Source of the DNA: C7867-006 sp964453075
GTDB taxonomy: Bacteria > Patescibacteriota > Minisyncoccia > Phycocordibacterales > DATDWN01
Assembly (NCBI GenBank): GCA_964453075.1
Contig: CAYVNM010000001.1
Span: 50,616 to 114,615, forward strand
Reading direction: 5' to 3'
DNA length: 64,000 bases
Shown in pieces: positions 55,701 through 60,870 of the stretch (position 1 is the stretch's first letter; every line of letters starts with the position of its first letter). The notes beneath the pieces were generated by a model. It did not search any database. It was not told where the DNA came from and worked only from the letters and a program-made list of their open reading frames with translations. The position numbers were made by a program, and so were the translations under genes.

Positions 55701-56629
55701 GTAACTCTCACATACTGCCCATCCAGAATGCTGACACGATTTTGATCACGCTCTTTAACCAAATCAAAAATATCTTCTAGAACGTTTTTGTCTGCATCAA
55801 GTCGCAAAGCATTTGATACCAAAATGATTTCAAATATTTGCGTCGAAAGATGTGGCACTACCCAAGAGACATGATCAATCAATCCATCCGCATCATCATC
55901 ATGAGGAACAAATTCCATTTCCAGATCTAAATTGTTTTTCCATTTAATTTTTATTTTATTTTCTTGTCCAACTTTAAAGACTTCCGGTATCTCAGTATAA
56001 ACCGGAACGTCAATCATTGGAGACAGGAGCTCTTGTTCTTTTGTTGCAGAAATCGTAACCATCTTTCCGTTGCTAGTAAATTCTTCTGCAATACTCGGAA
56101 CCAAAGAAATAGTGGGCTCAGAAACATTTTCTGAAAAATTATTTTCCGTGGTTGTGGAAGTTTCTAGTGTCGTAGTAGAAAAATTTTCATTTGTTGAAGT
56201 TGTGACTTCTCCAGAATTTTCTGGTGGAAAAATATTTTCAGTGGATGTCGAAGTTGTAGAAATTATTTCTTCTAAAAAAACATCTTCCGTTGTTGTGGAA
56301 GTTTCGGGAGTAGTGGTAGTAAAATTTTCTTCTGGAAAAATTTGATCCGTCGAAGTTGCTAGGACTTCAGAATTTTCTGGTGGCAAAATATTTTCAGTGG
56401 ATGTCGAGATTTCTGTGACTTCCCCTGAAGCGCTTTCGGGTTCAGTATCTAAAATTTCTGGGATGATTTCAAGAATAGTTTCCGGAGCAACAATCTCCAC
56501 AACAGGTTCGGGTAAAACTGTTTCAGTAGGCATATCTTCTGCTAAGAGTTTTGCAGTAAATCCACTAAATAAAAATATAGAAAAAATAAATAAAAATATT
56601 TTTTTTAGAGGAACAATTCGTGAGAACAT
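40736..56629 (-). CDS. Giant secreted GLUG-repeat/FN3 protein with C-terminal dockerin
   Basis: A 5,297-residue exported protein in one uninterrupted frame. It has a signal peptide (about 1-30), a Thr/Glu/Pro-rich stretch (to about 175), a beta-rich region and a WVGGTGNWSDSSHW module near 390. About 49 repeats of roughly 64 residues follow (about 560-3830), each with a GGLVGYNxGxIxNSYSxGxV-type GLUG motif and a Gly-Ala-Asn-rich spacer. After a YWDTQTSGKG...GWDF closing module come 14 fibronectin III domains (about 3835-5215), a Gly run, and a dockerin with two DFNHDGKVNSVDFSIML-like calcium loops. It is probably a long surface adhesin held by the two adjacent cohesin-like proteins. Confidence 0.9.
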   Translation of the reverse strand: MFSRIVPLKKIFLFIFSIFLFSGFTAKLLAEDMPTETVLPEPVVEIVAPETILEIIPEILDTEPESASGEVTEISTSTENILPPENSEVLATSTDQIFPEENFTTTTPETSTTTEDVFLEEIISTTSTSTENIFPPENSGEVTTSTNENFSTTTLETSTTTENNFSENVSEPTISLVPSIAEEFTSNGKMVTISATKEQELLSPMIDVPVYTEIPEVFKVGQENKIKIKWKNNLDLEMEFVPHDDDADGLIDHVSWVVPHLSTQIFEIILVSNALRLDADKNVLEDIFDLVKERDQNRVSILDGQYVRVTFEHFLDNTRDITIFARPTDGSLPAEVEVYTTEGVYIGKISNIDHDGKYSLVLNNLASSTDVFDLKIIGNIDIDYITDPDAYWVGGTGNWSDSSHWASTSGGVGGTFGGVPDATTNVFFNGSSGAASTIVTIDAAATAGSFTINGYAGTIIQNANLTITNSGGQSGNYSQTSAATFTALNPSTNILSITGSFSVTTGTFNRYTGMGTSGDPYIIYDVYGLQGMRNGATALTSSYKLNNDIDASVTSGWNLNTGFVPIGTNLTVFNGDFNGDNHIISNLYINSTTTINYVGLFGYSVGTIRSTILSNVSITATSTPGINGTNGTDGLNQASPTAGSVGTAPSNGSNLYIGGLVGYSVGTVTNSSVTGTVVGAGGGGGSSGNAGNGGNSTGANTGGAGGAPRVGAIGGNIYAGGIAGYSAGDILTSSTTVNLFSLGGSGGNSGNAGNGGSSVSGIGGAGGTPLAGGAGGLSYAGGLVGLLFSGSINNSFALGQVVAYGGAGGNGGIGGNGGPGGGTAIGGAGGAGGGGGAAGAVYSGGLVGNNNGFIENNSYSSGNVSGIAGIAGAAGVGGMASSSGSTNITAGAIGGAGGAGGASAVSYTGGLVGYNTNNVSNSYSSGSVVSTASAGGESKQGGAGGSAANSSTGTGGAGGAGAGGIAGAISYGGGLIGYNTGTITSSHSITGTVTVTSGAGSAGNTGGLGGLKGSNVAAVSGAGGASGAGGAGGVAYAGGLVGYSLNIIQNNSYSENNVVANAGAGGAGGNGVAGQAGLAGIAGGAAGASGVLYLGGVTGYNAGTISASYYNSETLTGTAGTGGAGGNGGAGGTVGIGGAAGASSAGAIIYAGGLIGYNLGIVENNSYASTTLSAYSGTGGAGGNGGIGGAGNATVGGAGGAASTGGAGGVSYVGGLIGWNNIGDIFLASSKGSLVTVAGQGGIGGNGGNGGSGASTFAGGAGGAAGIGGAGGFTYSGGLIGYINAGIISNSSSTVSTQITAGAGNNAGTAGNGAAGGAGAIGGVGGAGAAGGAGGTAYGGGFAGLSNATIQATSTALGRVTILAGEGGSASDGGTGGSTTATYNTSAAAIGGAGAAGGAGGAVYAGGFVGSNTGVISDSYSMNSITATSTNGKNGSVAGAGGNGSAGGASHTGAAGQTSGTGGAGGAIYAGGFVGNNAGIISASYNNFENGLLKATAGNSGNGGAGVAGSLGGSTAIGGSGGTAGAGSTAGIAYVGGLVGYNLNTGVIQDNSYADITVNGTAGNGGSGGAGGAGNSRAAGGAGGAGSAGGLASVGGLVGYNLGTVSNSHASGDVISVAGNGGADGAGGAGGGGSTAGAAGLGGGATTGPVGGAGYAGGLVGYNVTSGIIQESSFATGNATSTGGNGGAGAPGADGGSTTGVSQAGAAGAAGKIGGVGGAAYAGGLAGYNTMVIRNSSYSTGNAAAISGNGGNGGNGGNGGSGGASAAGGAGGAAGIGGAGGASYAGGIIGYASTEATIIINTTTATVSSVAGSGGNGGNGGSGGNGGSSAAGGAGGAGGAAGAGGAAIAGGIAGFNSGRFTDINYIVTSISVTGGTAGNGGNGGNGGASGASAGAAAVAGVGGAGGTGGAGGAVYIGGLVGNNTGGSIINSTVSGSLSATGKNGGVGGNGGVGGSGALGTNLHNGGVGGAGAAGGVGGAVYIGGLLGQADGRILNPHSSSGTISVAGSNGGLGGNGGLGGAGGTVGGSGRNGNGGAGLTGGAAGAIFAGGLVGYVSAAGTLFDTVYSEDHVSVVAGIGGDGGVGADASVGGTGGAAGIGGAGGSSAAYSFAGGLIGYASGAGTNILNSYATGNVTVVGANGGAAGVAGVGGNGASSMTGGAGGAGAAGGLGSYAYGGGLLGAAGADLYIATSSSRGTVTVTGGSGGQASAGGNGGNGGSGAVGGAGGAAAAGGGGGITYIGGLVGFVTSGIIYNSYSISNASTTSGNGGNSSAGGNGGNGGSSALGVAGTAGAAGTVGAIAYIGGLVGYNTGAIDNSYYATGTISAISGKGGNGGAGGAGGASGSTVVGSAVNGAAGFVGGAGGAVYAGGLVGYNTSVAANIHDSYAKTSITSISGDGGNGAVGGAGGDASGGAVTHIGGIGGIGGAGGAGGAGYVGGFVGYNALGILTTNYAKNGTLTVLGGNGGQSSIGGVGGAGGASAAGGLAGGGGAGGAGGAVYSGGFSAYNTGVIQSNSYSEMTIETAAGLGMNGANGIDGLVGAAGSAAGAGGAAGASYRGGFVAFNSGTILSSYATNSVMSGSDKVGGNGGNGGNGGNGIGGPGGAGGVGAIGGIAGDGYIGGLVGYNSGIIGGSYSGSITMSRGQKTGGNGGNGGNGGTGAAGYIGGIGGAGFAGGSGGVRAVGGLVGQNLGIIQDNSSSTLSIIVTGGNGGVGGNGGNGGATGTGVMTSIAAAGGAGGAGGAGGVGYAGGLVGYITGTSQVLQIIDAIATGTVEATGGNGGLGGDGGDGGDGSNSASGAFEGSVGAAGGAGGVGGVGAAGGLVGFNSFTTGAVNYDNSYAIGNVTATGGNAGAGGTSGNGGASRSTRTGGAGGAGVTGAAGGAGYAGGLVGYNLITTGTSNFTNTFSIGTVNSRGGNGGTGGVGGAGANGAASSIGGAGGAGGAAGAGGESNAGGLVGYSSITTGFNNYLNTYSLTPSIVSIGGNGGNGGSASVAGSGGSSANGGITGAGGASGVGGASYAGGLIGQMIGVSEINNAYSIGSVESTGGNSGNGATGVIGGAGGSGAIGGTGGNGGATSNGGASYAGGLVGTNTGRISVAYSTGNATSTSGSVGTTGVGGAGGASGSISASTASSGGIGGAAGNGGASYAGGLAANNSATGIIANSYSSGNVASVAKNGGNGGNGGVGGDGSLGTGNHIGGPGGAGGIGGIGGASYVGGFVGNNVNTTNTISSSYSVGNLVTGVSGNGGNGGTGGDGGLPGSVGIGGAGFTGGSSATAVGGVINIGGFVGYNNGMILSSYATNDVFGFAGSGGNGGNGGNGAQGFAGTSAAGGNGGVGGAAAASGVGGVSNAGGFVGANAAAMIIRNSYASGDVTLSGGNGGNGGNGGNGGTGGAGASAGAGGIGGQAGARTAGSAGSTVYTGGFIGYNVGTIYDVYSLGDILVNGGTGGAGGNGGTGGNGGNGGATGIGGNGGAEGATAGAGAGGNIYVGGLAGYNFTAGLIQSSWSVGDVTTYGGNGGTAGTRGAAGTGGNGGTGVAGGVGGASVAGGAGGNGGLSYVGGFIGSNISTGTFNTSYSSGNVIAVGGNGTIGAMGGNGGNGGVGGSGAGGNGGNATNGSLGGNGGTGGNVYSGGLAGDNTGTIFNAYSKGYASSTAGLAANGGIGGDGGNGGAAGGGAVGVNGNGVNGGDGGAGGNVYVGGLLGSNTATVTNTYSTGAPLGLKTSGGTGGAGGVAGTGGSGGTGGAGGNAGAASVQYVGGMTGTATGTFVSNYWDTQTSGKGNNAGVGTGAADPSGMNDKNTAEMMQQASFVGWDFTSAIWKINESTTYPYFNYQDVPDAPTIGTATAGNGQATITFSAPGSVGGSPITYYTVYSNIGGFVAYGGSSPITITGLNNGTTYTFTVTATNEFGTSTASATTNAVTPATVPDAPTIGTATGGNGQATITFTPPVSNGGSAITYYTVTSNTGGFTATGGSSPITITGLNNGTTYTFTVTATNAIGTSTASATSNAVTPATVPDAPTGITAVRGNGEATITFSAPLFNGGATVTSYTVTSNPGGFTATGGSSPITITGLTNGITYTFTVTATNSVGTSVASATSNAVTPATVPDAPTIGTATGGNGQATITFTPPVSNGGSAITYYTVTSNTGGFTTYSASSPVVMTGLTNGTSYTFTVTATNAVGTSTASIATNVVTPATVPDAPTSVTAVRGNGEATITFTPPVDNGGSAVTYYTVTSSTGGLTTYGASSPLVVTGLSNGTSYTFTVTATNAMGTSTASAPSNSISPATVPDAPTIGTATAGNGQATITFSPGASDGYSSVLYYTVSSNTGGFVVYGGASPIVVTGLSNGASYSFTVTATNAMGTSTASTATNSVMPVSAPDAPTIGTATGGNGEATITFTPPGNNGGSAITTYTVYSNVGGFTATGGSSPITITGLTNGITYTFTVNASNVYGTSTASATSNSVVPATVPDAPTIGTATAGNGQATITFSTPGNNGGSGIIRYTVTSNTGGFTATGGSSPITVTGLTNGQAYTFTVTATNAVGTSTPSSATSSVTPATVPDAPTSVVAVSGNGEATVSFTTPISNGGSSITNYVVTSNTGLTATGGSSPITITGLTNGMTYTFTVAAINAVGTSTPSATTNSVIPATVPDAPTIGTATGGNGQATITFTPPVSNGGSAITYYTVTSNTGGFVAYGGSSPITLTGLSNGTAYTFTVTATNAVGTSTASVATSSVTPATVPDAPTIGTATGGNGQATITFTPPVSNGGSVITYYTVTSNTGITAYGGTSPITVTGLTNGVAYTFTVTATNAVGTSTASVATSPVTPATVPDAPINVAASIGDTTAGITFSAPANNGSAITYYTITSNTGGHSTTTYSTSATMIGLTNGVTYTFTVTATNAIGTSTASGTSNGVTPATVPGVPLNLAATVRDSSIDLSWSAPGSNGGSALTDYVIEYKLTSGGTWSVFSDGLGTTPATTVTSLSNDNSYDFRIYAKNIIGTSTASSIISATPGAPAQVLIQSFSSLLTPTVSTNVRITNEGSTAYEYQYTWCVTDSAFNLCGGGDDIFSSTAAKLIQPGVDFDTALNSTVLVAGNYYFHINALFGSDSSTANQSFTAISGGVTAPDAPTIGTATGGNGQATITFTPPVSNGGSAITYYTVTSNTGGFVAYGGSSPITLTGLTNGTAYTFTVTATNAVGTSTASGISNSVIPAAAVVSGGGGGGGGGGGGVIAPVIPSTSCVGADFNHDGKVNSVDFSIMLAFWKTPFPFRNSCADVNTDKQVNSVDFSILLYQWGKNPIAYKK
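40950..45125 (-). repeat. Fourteen fibronectin type III repeats
   Basis: Repeats of about 90 codons beginning VPDAPTIGTATGGNGQATIT or a close variant, several almost identical at the DNA level. Thirteen are contiguous. A different domain of about 110 residues with two cysteines (about 41,290-41,620) separates them from the fourteenth. Confidence 0.9.
45130..54950 (-). repeat. About 49 GLUG repeats with glycine-rich spacers
   Basis: Repeats of about 190 nt. The conserved part encodes Y-x-GG-L-V-G-Y-N followed by a beta strand and N-S-Y-S-x-G-x-V. The spacers are mostly GGAGG, GGNGG and GGAGA units. They are diverged from each other more than the FN3 repeats are. Confidence 0.9.
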
Positions 56630-56638
56630 ATAGAAGAA

Positions 56639-56667
56639 ATTTTATCAAAAACACAAAGCAAAGTAAA
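56639..56667 (-). promoter_or_regulatory. Putative promoter of the giant-protein operon
   Basis: On the minus strand TTTACT (56662-56667) and TAAAAT (56639-56644) are 17 nt apart. The start codon follows 9 nt after the -10 box, so the leader would be only a few nucleotides. Confidence 0.5.
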
Positions 56668-56744
56668 TGAAAAAATAGAAAAATTGTGTGTGTAATAAAC
56701 GATTTTACAAAATAAAAAATACAGACAAAATATTTTTTGTTTTT

Positions 56745-56789
56745 AATTCAAATAAATTTTTACAAATCAAAATTTATTTGAATTTTTTT
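56745..56789 (+). terminator. Strong AT hairpin with T run
   Basis: AATTCAAATAAATTTT pairs perfectly with AAAATTTATTTGAATT around an 8-nt loop, followed by a T run. It is oriented on the + strand, where no gene lies upstream except antisense to the giant gene, so it may shield the next + strand genes from antisense transcription. Confidence 0.6.
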
Positions 56790-56882
56790 CATAAAACTAA
56801 ACTGGTCTCGGTAGTCCTTAAAAACATTTTTATTGCACAAAAACCTTAATAAACATTTATAAAACTTACTAAATAAAACAAA

Positions 56883-56919
56883 AAACAAGACTCATTTTTG
56901 GTGAATCTTGTTTTTTTAT
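56883..56919 (-). terminator. Terminator of the 76-residue protein gene
   Basis: ACAAGAxTCA and GTGAATCTTGT pair with A and T runs on both sides, so it may act in both directions. It lies 34 nt after the stop at 56953. Confidence 0.75.
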
Positions 56920-56952
56920 TTCAGAAATAATTTTTATAGAAAAATTATTTTC

Positions 56953-57183
56953 TTACAGCAATCCCTTCAAATCTGCTTCGTATTTTTTTGCAATCTCCAT
57001 TGTAGCTGCCATTTGATCTTTTCCCTTTTTCATTTCCTCTTGCACTTCTAGTGCTATTTTTTGGAATAATTCTGGATTTTTTTCTATTAAATTAAAGAGT
57101 TTGTCCTGTTCCGCCTGTGGGACATCCTTCATCTTTGAAGCCAACATTTTTCTCATCAAAAAATTTTTTATAGACATAGTCAT
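56953..57183 (-). CDS. Small helical hypothetical protein
   Basis: A 76-residue, highly charged, alpha-helical protein with no membrane span and no family I recognise. The start is ATG 57183 or ATG 57177. It is transcribed from the 77-nt gap it shares with the divergent mltG copy and ends at a clear terminator. The composition is that of the neighbouring native genes. Confidence 0.65.
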   Translation of the reverse strand: MTMSIKNFLMRKMLASKMKDVPQAEQDKLFNLIEKNPELFQKIALEVQEEMKKGKDQMAATMEIAKKYEADLKGLL

Positions 57184-57248
57184 ACCATAATAACAGGTTA
57201 ATATCCTAAAATCTAGCAGAAAATTATCAACTTAAAAATTGTCTGTGT

Positions 57249-57254
57249 TATAAT
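57249..57254 (+). promoter_or_regulatory. -10 box 6 nt before mltG copy 2
   Basis: A perfect TATAAT ends 6 nt before ATG 57261 with no Shine-Dalgarno sequence, the same arrangement as at 81 and 7982. Confidence 0.5.
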
Positions 57255-57260
57255 AAAAAT

Positions 57261-58088
57261 ATGAACAGAAAGAAAAAAATCAGAAATGTTTATAAAAAAT
57301 TAAATTTAACACACACCCTAGTATTATTTTTTATCTCTTTAGGGACTCTTGTAGGAATAACTTCTTATTTTAACATTGATATAAAAACCCTGACTTCCCT
57401 TTCTTTTTATGAAAATCTAGCTAATCCTTCTGTAAAAGCAGTCCAAATAAAAGAAGGTCTGCGAAAAGAAGAGGTCGCTGAAATATTGACCAAAAAATTT
57501 AACTGGGATGAAAATCAAAAACAAGATTTTCTCAACGCACATCTAGCTTACGAGGTTGATAGTTTTGAGGGAAAATATTTTCCAAAGACCTATATGATAC
57601 ACAAAGACACAGATCCAATAGTAGTAAGCAAAACAATGACTGATGAATACAGAAAAAAAGTTGAGTCTGTGAAAAAACCAAAGTCAAAAAAAATAATAAA
57701 CGAAGAAACCGCTTTGATCATTGCATCACTTATACAAAGAGAAGCAGCGGGAAAAAGCGATATGAAATTAATTTCCGGAATAATATGGAATAGAATTTTC
57801 AACGGTATGAAACTGCAAATAGACGCTACCCTACAATACGCAAAAGGAGATGAGGAGCTATGGTGGCCAGAAGTAAAATCTGAGGATAAAAAAATCGACT
57901 CCCCTTTTAATACCTATATTTACGCAATGCCACCTACTCCGATAGCTAACCCTGGTCTAGCTGCAATAGAGGCCGCCTATAACCCTCAAAAAACTAGTTG
58001 CATGTTCTATTTACATGATAAAAACAGAAAAATCCACTGTTCCAAAACATACGAAGAACACAAAAAAAATATAGAGAAGTATCTATAA
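57261..58088 (+). CDS. mltG: Endolytic transglycosylase MltG (second copy)
   Basis: A 275-residue YceG-family protein, about 60 residues shorter than the first copy. It has one membrane span (about 15-37), a reduced LysM-like region and the catalytic domain with the Glu in LIQREAAGKSD near residue 161 and QIDATLQYAKG near 189. It ends with the family's typical YEEHKKN stretch. It overlaps the convergent membrane protein gene by 6 nt. Two MltG paralogues in a reduced genome suggest separate roles, for example division and elongation; that is inference. Confidence 0.92.
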   Translation: MNRKKKIRNVYKKLNLTHTLVLFFISLGTLVGITSYFNIDIKTLTSLSFYENLANPSVKAVQIKEGLRKEEVAEILTKKFNWDENQKQDFLNAHLAYEVDSFEGKYFPKTYMIHKDTDPIVVSKTMTDEYRKKVESVKKPKSKKIINEETALIIASLIQREAAGKSDMKLISGIIWNRIFNGMKLQIDATLQYAKGDEELWWPEVKSEDKKIDSPFNTYIYAMPPTPIANPGLAAIEAAYNPQKTSCMFYLHDKNRKIHCSKTYEEHKKNIEKYL

Positions 58089-58649
58089 GGCACTAGCCAC
58101 TAAACCGATAAGGAGAATCCCGGCAAAATTAAAAACAAAAGATATTGGAACAAACCAAGATGTTTTTACATGAAGAAATCCAAACATACTTATAGCTATC
58201 TCATCAGGGAAAGGAGAAGCTAAAATGAGTCCTCCCAACAAAAAAGTAAACCATCTAAAAATTCTCAAACGAAACAGAGCTTTCGTCCTTTTTGTAAAAC
58301 CTTGATGTTTGACGAGCTCAGCTAGATGTTCTGACAATCTGTCTCTTATGAACCTAAAAATTAGAAGATCCCCAAGCACTGCACCCACAGCACCAACCAA
58401 AGCTGTAACCAAAATTGAGTTATGCTGGGCTATCTCACCTAGAGTTGCTATGGCTGGAGCCGTTGTAAAAATAGAAGTGAAAAACATACCAGCGATCAAA
58501 CTTCCTATTAATTCTAGCTCTTTTGTTGTACTAAGAACATTTACCAAAAAATTGGTATTGGCCAAAAAGACAGCAAAAAAAATACTAACAGCAATAATTG
58601 AAAGGTCTTTTAATATAAACGTGTTATTGTTTGTCTGTACTGTGTTCAT
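58083..58649 (-). CDS. Hypothetical polytopic membrane protein
   Basis: A 188-residue protein with about five hydrophobic segments (about residues 13-33, 45-62, 78-100, 130-148 and 163-186) and a basic loop near 105-130. The pattern is loosely like small DedA/SNARE-associated-type proteins, but I see no diagnostic motif. It is convergent with mltG copy 2 and overlaps it by 6 nt. TATAAT lies 12 nt before its ATG. Confidence 0.65.
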   Translation of the reverse strand: MNTVQTNNNTFILKDLSIIAVSIFFAVFLANTNFLVNVLSTTKELELIGSLIAGMFFTSIFTTAPAIATLGEIAQHNSILVTALVGAVGAVLGDLLIFRFIRDRLSEHLAELVKHQGFTKRTKALFRLRIFRWFTFLLGGLILASPFPDEIAISMFGFLHVKTSWFVPISFVFNFAGILLIGLVASAL

Positions 58650-58686
58650 CTATTAAATAAAATTATAACATATTAATTTTATACAA

Positions 58687-58716
58687 AAAAATCACTCCAG
58701 AGGGAGTGATTTTTTC
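58687..58716 (-). terminator. Terminator of the SurA-like gene
   Basis: AAAATCACTCC pairs with GGAGTGATTTT around AGAG, with T runs on both strands. It lies between two minus-strand genes. Confidence 0.85.
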
Positions 58717-58733
58717 AGTCTAGAGATTTAAAC

Positions 58734-59426
58734 TTATATAGATTTTACAATTTGTGCCTTGTTTCTAAGAGAAGTTATAAATTCGTTAACTAATGCCTGT
58801 TGCTTGTTTAATGTAATTTGTTGCTTTATTTGACTGGTTAGTTCTTTTAGAGGAGGAACTGTTTTAACACCAGCATCTTTTTGCGACTTACTATAGTCAG
58901 CATAAAATTGGCTAACTTCTGCATCTGTCACTGTAATACCTGCAACATTCACATTTGCAGCTAGATAAGTTTGGATAGCAAGCTGTCTTGATACATTCTC
59001 TCTCAATTGAGCCTCTGTAAGATTTGCTTTTACCAACTCACCCTGAAGCTTCTCCACACCTCCTGCTTGCTCTGTAATTGTTTGGATTTGCTTATCAACA
59101 TCCGCAGGATTTACTGTTATACCAGCTGCTGCGATTCCTTGATTGACTAATTCATTATTTATCATGTCATCAAGAACTTGAGTTCTTATTTTTGCTAAAG
59201 TTTCTGCATTCTCAGTATCTACTCCTTGTGTCTTCAAAGAAGCAATGGAGTTAGCTAGCTGAGTTTCATAGTTTGATTTTGGAATAGCTACTCCATTTAC
59301 AGTAGCTACACTCTCAACTACTGGAGGAGTTACTGTCTCATTTTTGTCTCCTCTAAAAACAAAATAACCAGCCAAAGCCAAAACAACTACCGCCACTACC
59401 ATAGAAACAATTTTGCTTGTATTCAT
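58734..59426 (-). CDS. SurA N-terminal-like secreted chaperone domain protein
   Basis: A 230-residue exported protein: a signal peptide or anchor (about 1-25), a short Pro/Thr linker and a helical domain (about 40-225) with the pattern VATVNGVAIPKSNYETQLA and VLDDMINNELVNQG seen in SurA/PrsA chaperones. The parvulin peptidyl-prolyl isomerase domain that usually follows is absent, so only the chaperone part remains. It may help fold exported proteins. A TTGTGA/TAAAAT promoter with a 17-nt spacer can be drawn upstream near 59490. Confidence 0.78.
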   Translation of the reverse strand: MNTSKIVSMVVAVVVLALAGYFVFRGDKNETVTPPVVESVATVNGVAIPKSNYETQLANSIASLKTQGVDTENAETLAKIRTQVLDDMINNELVNQGIAAAGITVNPADVDKQIQTITEQAGGVEKLQGELVKANLTEAQLRENVSRQLAIQTYLAANVNVAGITVTDAEVSQFYADYSKSQKDAGVKTVPPLKELTSQIKQQITLNKQQALVNEFITSLRNKAQIVKSI

Positions 59427-59549
59427 ATAATTTATTGTCTATTTAATAATAACTTCTCTTAATTAGATTAGAGTACCGAATATTTTAACATACTCATTTT
59501 TTCATCACAAGCAGACAAGGTGCATTAGTATTAAAATTAAACAAGACGA

Positions 59550-59580
59550 AGGGGCCTGGCGTCGACAACGCCCGGCCCCT
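59550..59580 (-). terminator. GC-rich terminator of orphan gene D
   Basis: AGGGGCC-GGCGT and ACGCC-GGCCCCT pair over 12 bp with one internal mismatch around a short loop. It is by far more GC-rich than native terminators nearby. The tail on the minus strand is T-rich. Confidence 0.75.
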
Positions 59581-59600
59581 GTGTGGATGGATGTGATGCT

Positions 59601-59846
59601 CTAGTTGCTGCCCAAGAGGCAGTCAGTGCCATCACAGGAGGGAGACCAGGGACACTTGCGCCTTTTGTACACAGGACACCTGGTACCTTCATGTGCTGCA
59701 CTACGCAGTTCTTCCGTAGAAGGAACACCTCCGTAACGCACCGACCTTAGATGATCTGGAGGGATCACCCCCTGGAATTGTGCAAACACCTCTCCGAGAT
59801 GCTCTTCCATTGCATCTTCCTTCATCCTTGCACTTACTTGGGACAT
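59601..59846 (-). CDS. GC-rich orphan gene D (81 aa, Cys-rich tail)
   Basis: An 81-residue protein from ATG 59846, which follows a GGGGGG ribosome-binding site at a normal distance; an ATG 12 nt earlier includes that site and is less likely. The C-terminal 25 residues contain four cysteines (RCPVYKRRKCPWSPSCDGTDC) and could bind a metal or form disulfides. No family is recognised. A TTGACA with a TAACAT 17 nt away lies upstream. Codon use is GC-rich, unlike the neighbouring SurA-like and NAD kinase genes. Confidence 0.6.
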   Translation of the reverse strand: MSQVSARMKEDAMEEHLGEVFAQFQGVIPPDHLRSVRYGGVPSTEELRSAAHEGTRCPVYKRRKCPWSPSCDGTDCLLGSN

Positions 59847-59939
59847 ACAACCCCCCATCCATGGTTTAGGAACACCAGCTTATAATGTTAAACCTGTGAC
59901 AAATTAATGTCAAAGGGTATACTTATATAAATTGAAAAA

Positions 59940-60623
59940 ATGAAAAATAAAATTATAATTTTTGGAGAAAAAACTGAGGAGATTCACAAACTAATAGTAA
60001 AACACGGTTTCATAATAGTAGAAAACAATCCAGATTTTATTATTAGTTTTGGTGGGGACGGAACTGTGATGCAATCAGAGTTCAACTATCCAGAAATTCC
60101 AAAAATTATTTTGAGAAACAGTAGAATTTGTAAACTGTGTTCTCAAGCAAATAATGATGAAATACTAGAATTAATAAAACTAGAAAAATACACCATAGAA
60201 AATCATCCCAAATTAGTAGCCAGAGCAAAAAATAAAGAGCTTTTGGCTATGAACGATATTACTGTTCACAACGGAGACCCCAGAAGTGCCATAAGATACA
60301 AATTTGCGATTAACGGTAAGTGGACAGCCCATGAAATTATTGGGGATGGGATCGTCTTGGCAACCCCTATTGGCTCCACAGGCTACTACCGATCTATCAC
60401 AGATAGTTTTTTTGAACTAGGTATGGGTTTGGCATTTAATAACAGTACAGAACAATCAGACCACATGGTTCTAAAAGAAAACACAAAAATAGAGCTAGAA
60501 ATAACGCGAGGTCCGGCTACTGTATTTGCGGACAATATAAACGACAACATCACCCTAGATGTGGGTGATGTTGTTACTTTGGAAAAATCAAACCACTCTA
60601 CAAAAATTGTGAGAGTAGATTAA
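59940..60623 (+). CDS. nadK: NAD kinase (short form)
   Basis: Phosphorylates NAD to NADP in the cytoplasm. The protein has 227 residues, shorter than the usual 270-300. The GGDGT motif lies near residues 38-42, NDITVHNGD near 108 and GDGIVLATPIGSTGYY near 137, which together define the family. It is convergent with a small zinc-ribbon gene 5 nt away. The missing length is mainly in the N-terminal Rossmann part. Confidence 0.92.
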   Translation: MKNKIIIFGEKTEEIHKLIVKHGFIIVENNPDFIISFGGDGTVMQSEFNYPEIPKIILRNSRICKLCSQANNDEILELIKLEKYTIENHPKLVARAKNKELLAMNDITVHNGDPRSAIRYKFAINGKWTAHEIIGDGIVLATPIGSTGYYRSITDSFFELGMGLAFNNSTEQSDHMVLKENTKIELEITRGPATVFADNINDNITLDVGDVVTLEKSNHSTKIVRVD

Positions 60624-60628
60624 GATAT

Positions 60629-60811
60629 TTATTTTAATTTTTGTGCATCCTCTTTTGACAAAAACTTGAACATGTTTCCTCCGCATTTTGCACACTGACC
60701 CTTTGCAGAAAATCTATTGTTTTTCTCTGAAATTTTAGGGTTATTCATGACCTGCATAGTAGGTTTGTTTTTAGCATCTCTACATTTCATACACAAAGCT
60801 TTCAATTCCAT
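60629..60811 (-). CDS. Small zinc-ribbon protein (DUF5679-like)
   Basis: A 60-residue protein with two CxxC pairs (LCMKCRD near 7 and QCAKCGGN near 40) spaced as in a zinc ribbon, and a C-terminal F-KFLSKEDA. It matches the DUF5679 pattern, frequent in CPR genomes and of unknown function. Its 3' end is 5 nt from the NAD kinase stop. Confidence 0.8.
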   Translation of the reverse strand: MELKALCMKCRDAKNKPTMQVMNNPKISEKNNRFSAKGQCAKCGGNMFKFLSKEDAQKLK

Positions 60812-60870
60812 TTTTTTATTAATTAAATATTAATGGTTATATTATATAACATTTAGCTAGAGTAGTAAAA

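Larger units (their letters stand above)
56630..56952. other. Intergenic region upstream of the giant gene
   Basis: This 323-nt AT-rich region holds the predicted promoter near its left end, a 16-bp perfect hairpin at 56745-56784 and the terminator of the next gene at 56883-56919. No further gene is seen. Confidence 0.6.

Noticed and set aside
41796..56633. Many + strand open frames rich in Pro, His, Leu or Val inside the giant gene
   Set aside because: They are the antisense shadows of glycine/alanine repeat codons (for example CCACCA opposite GGTGGT). They repeat with the same period and have no start signals.
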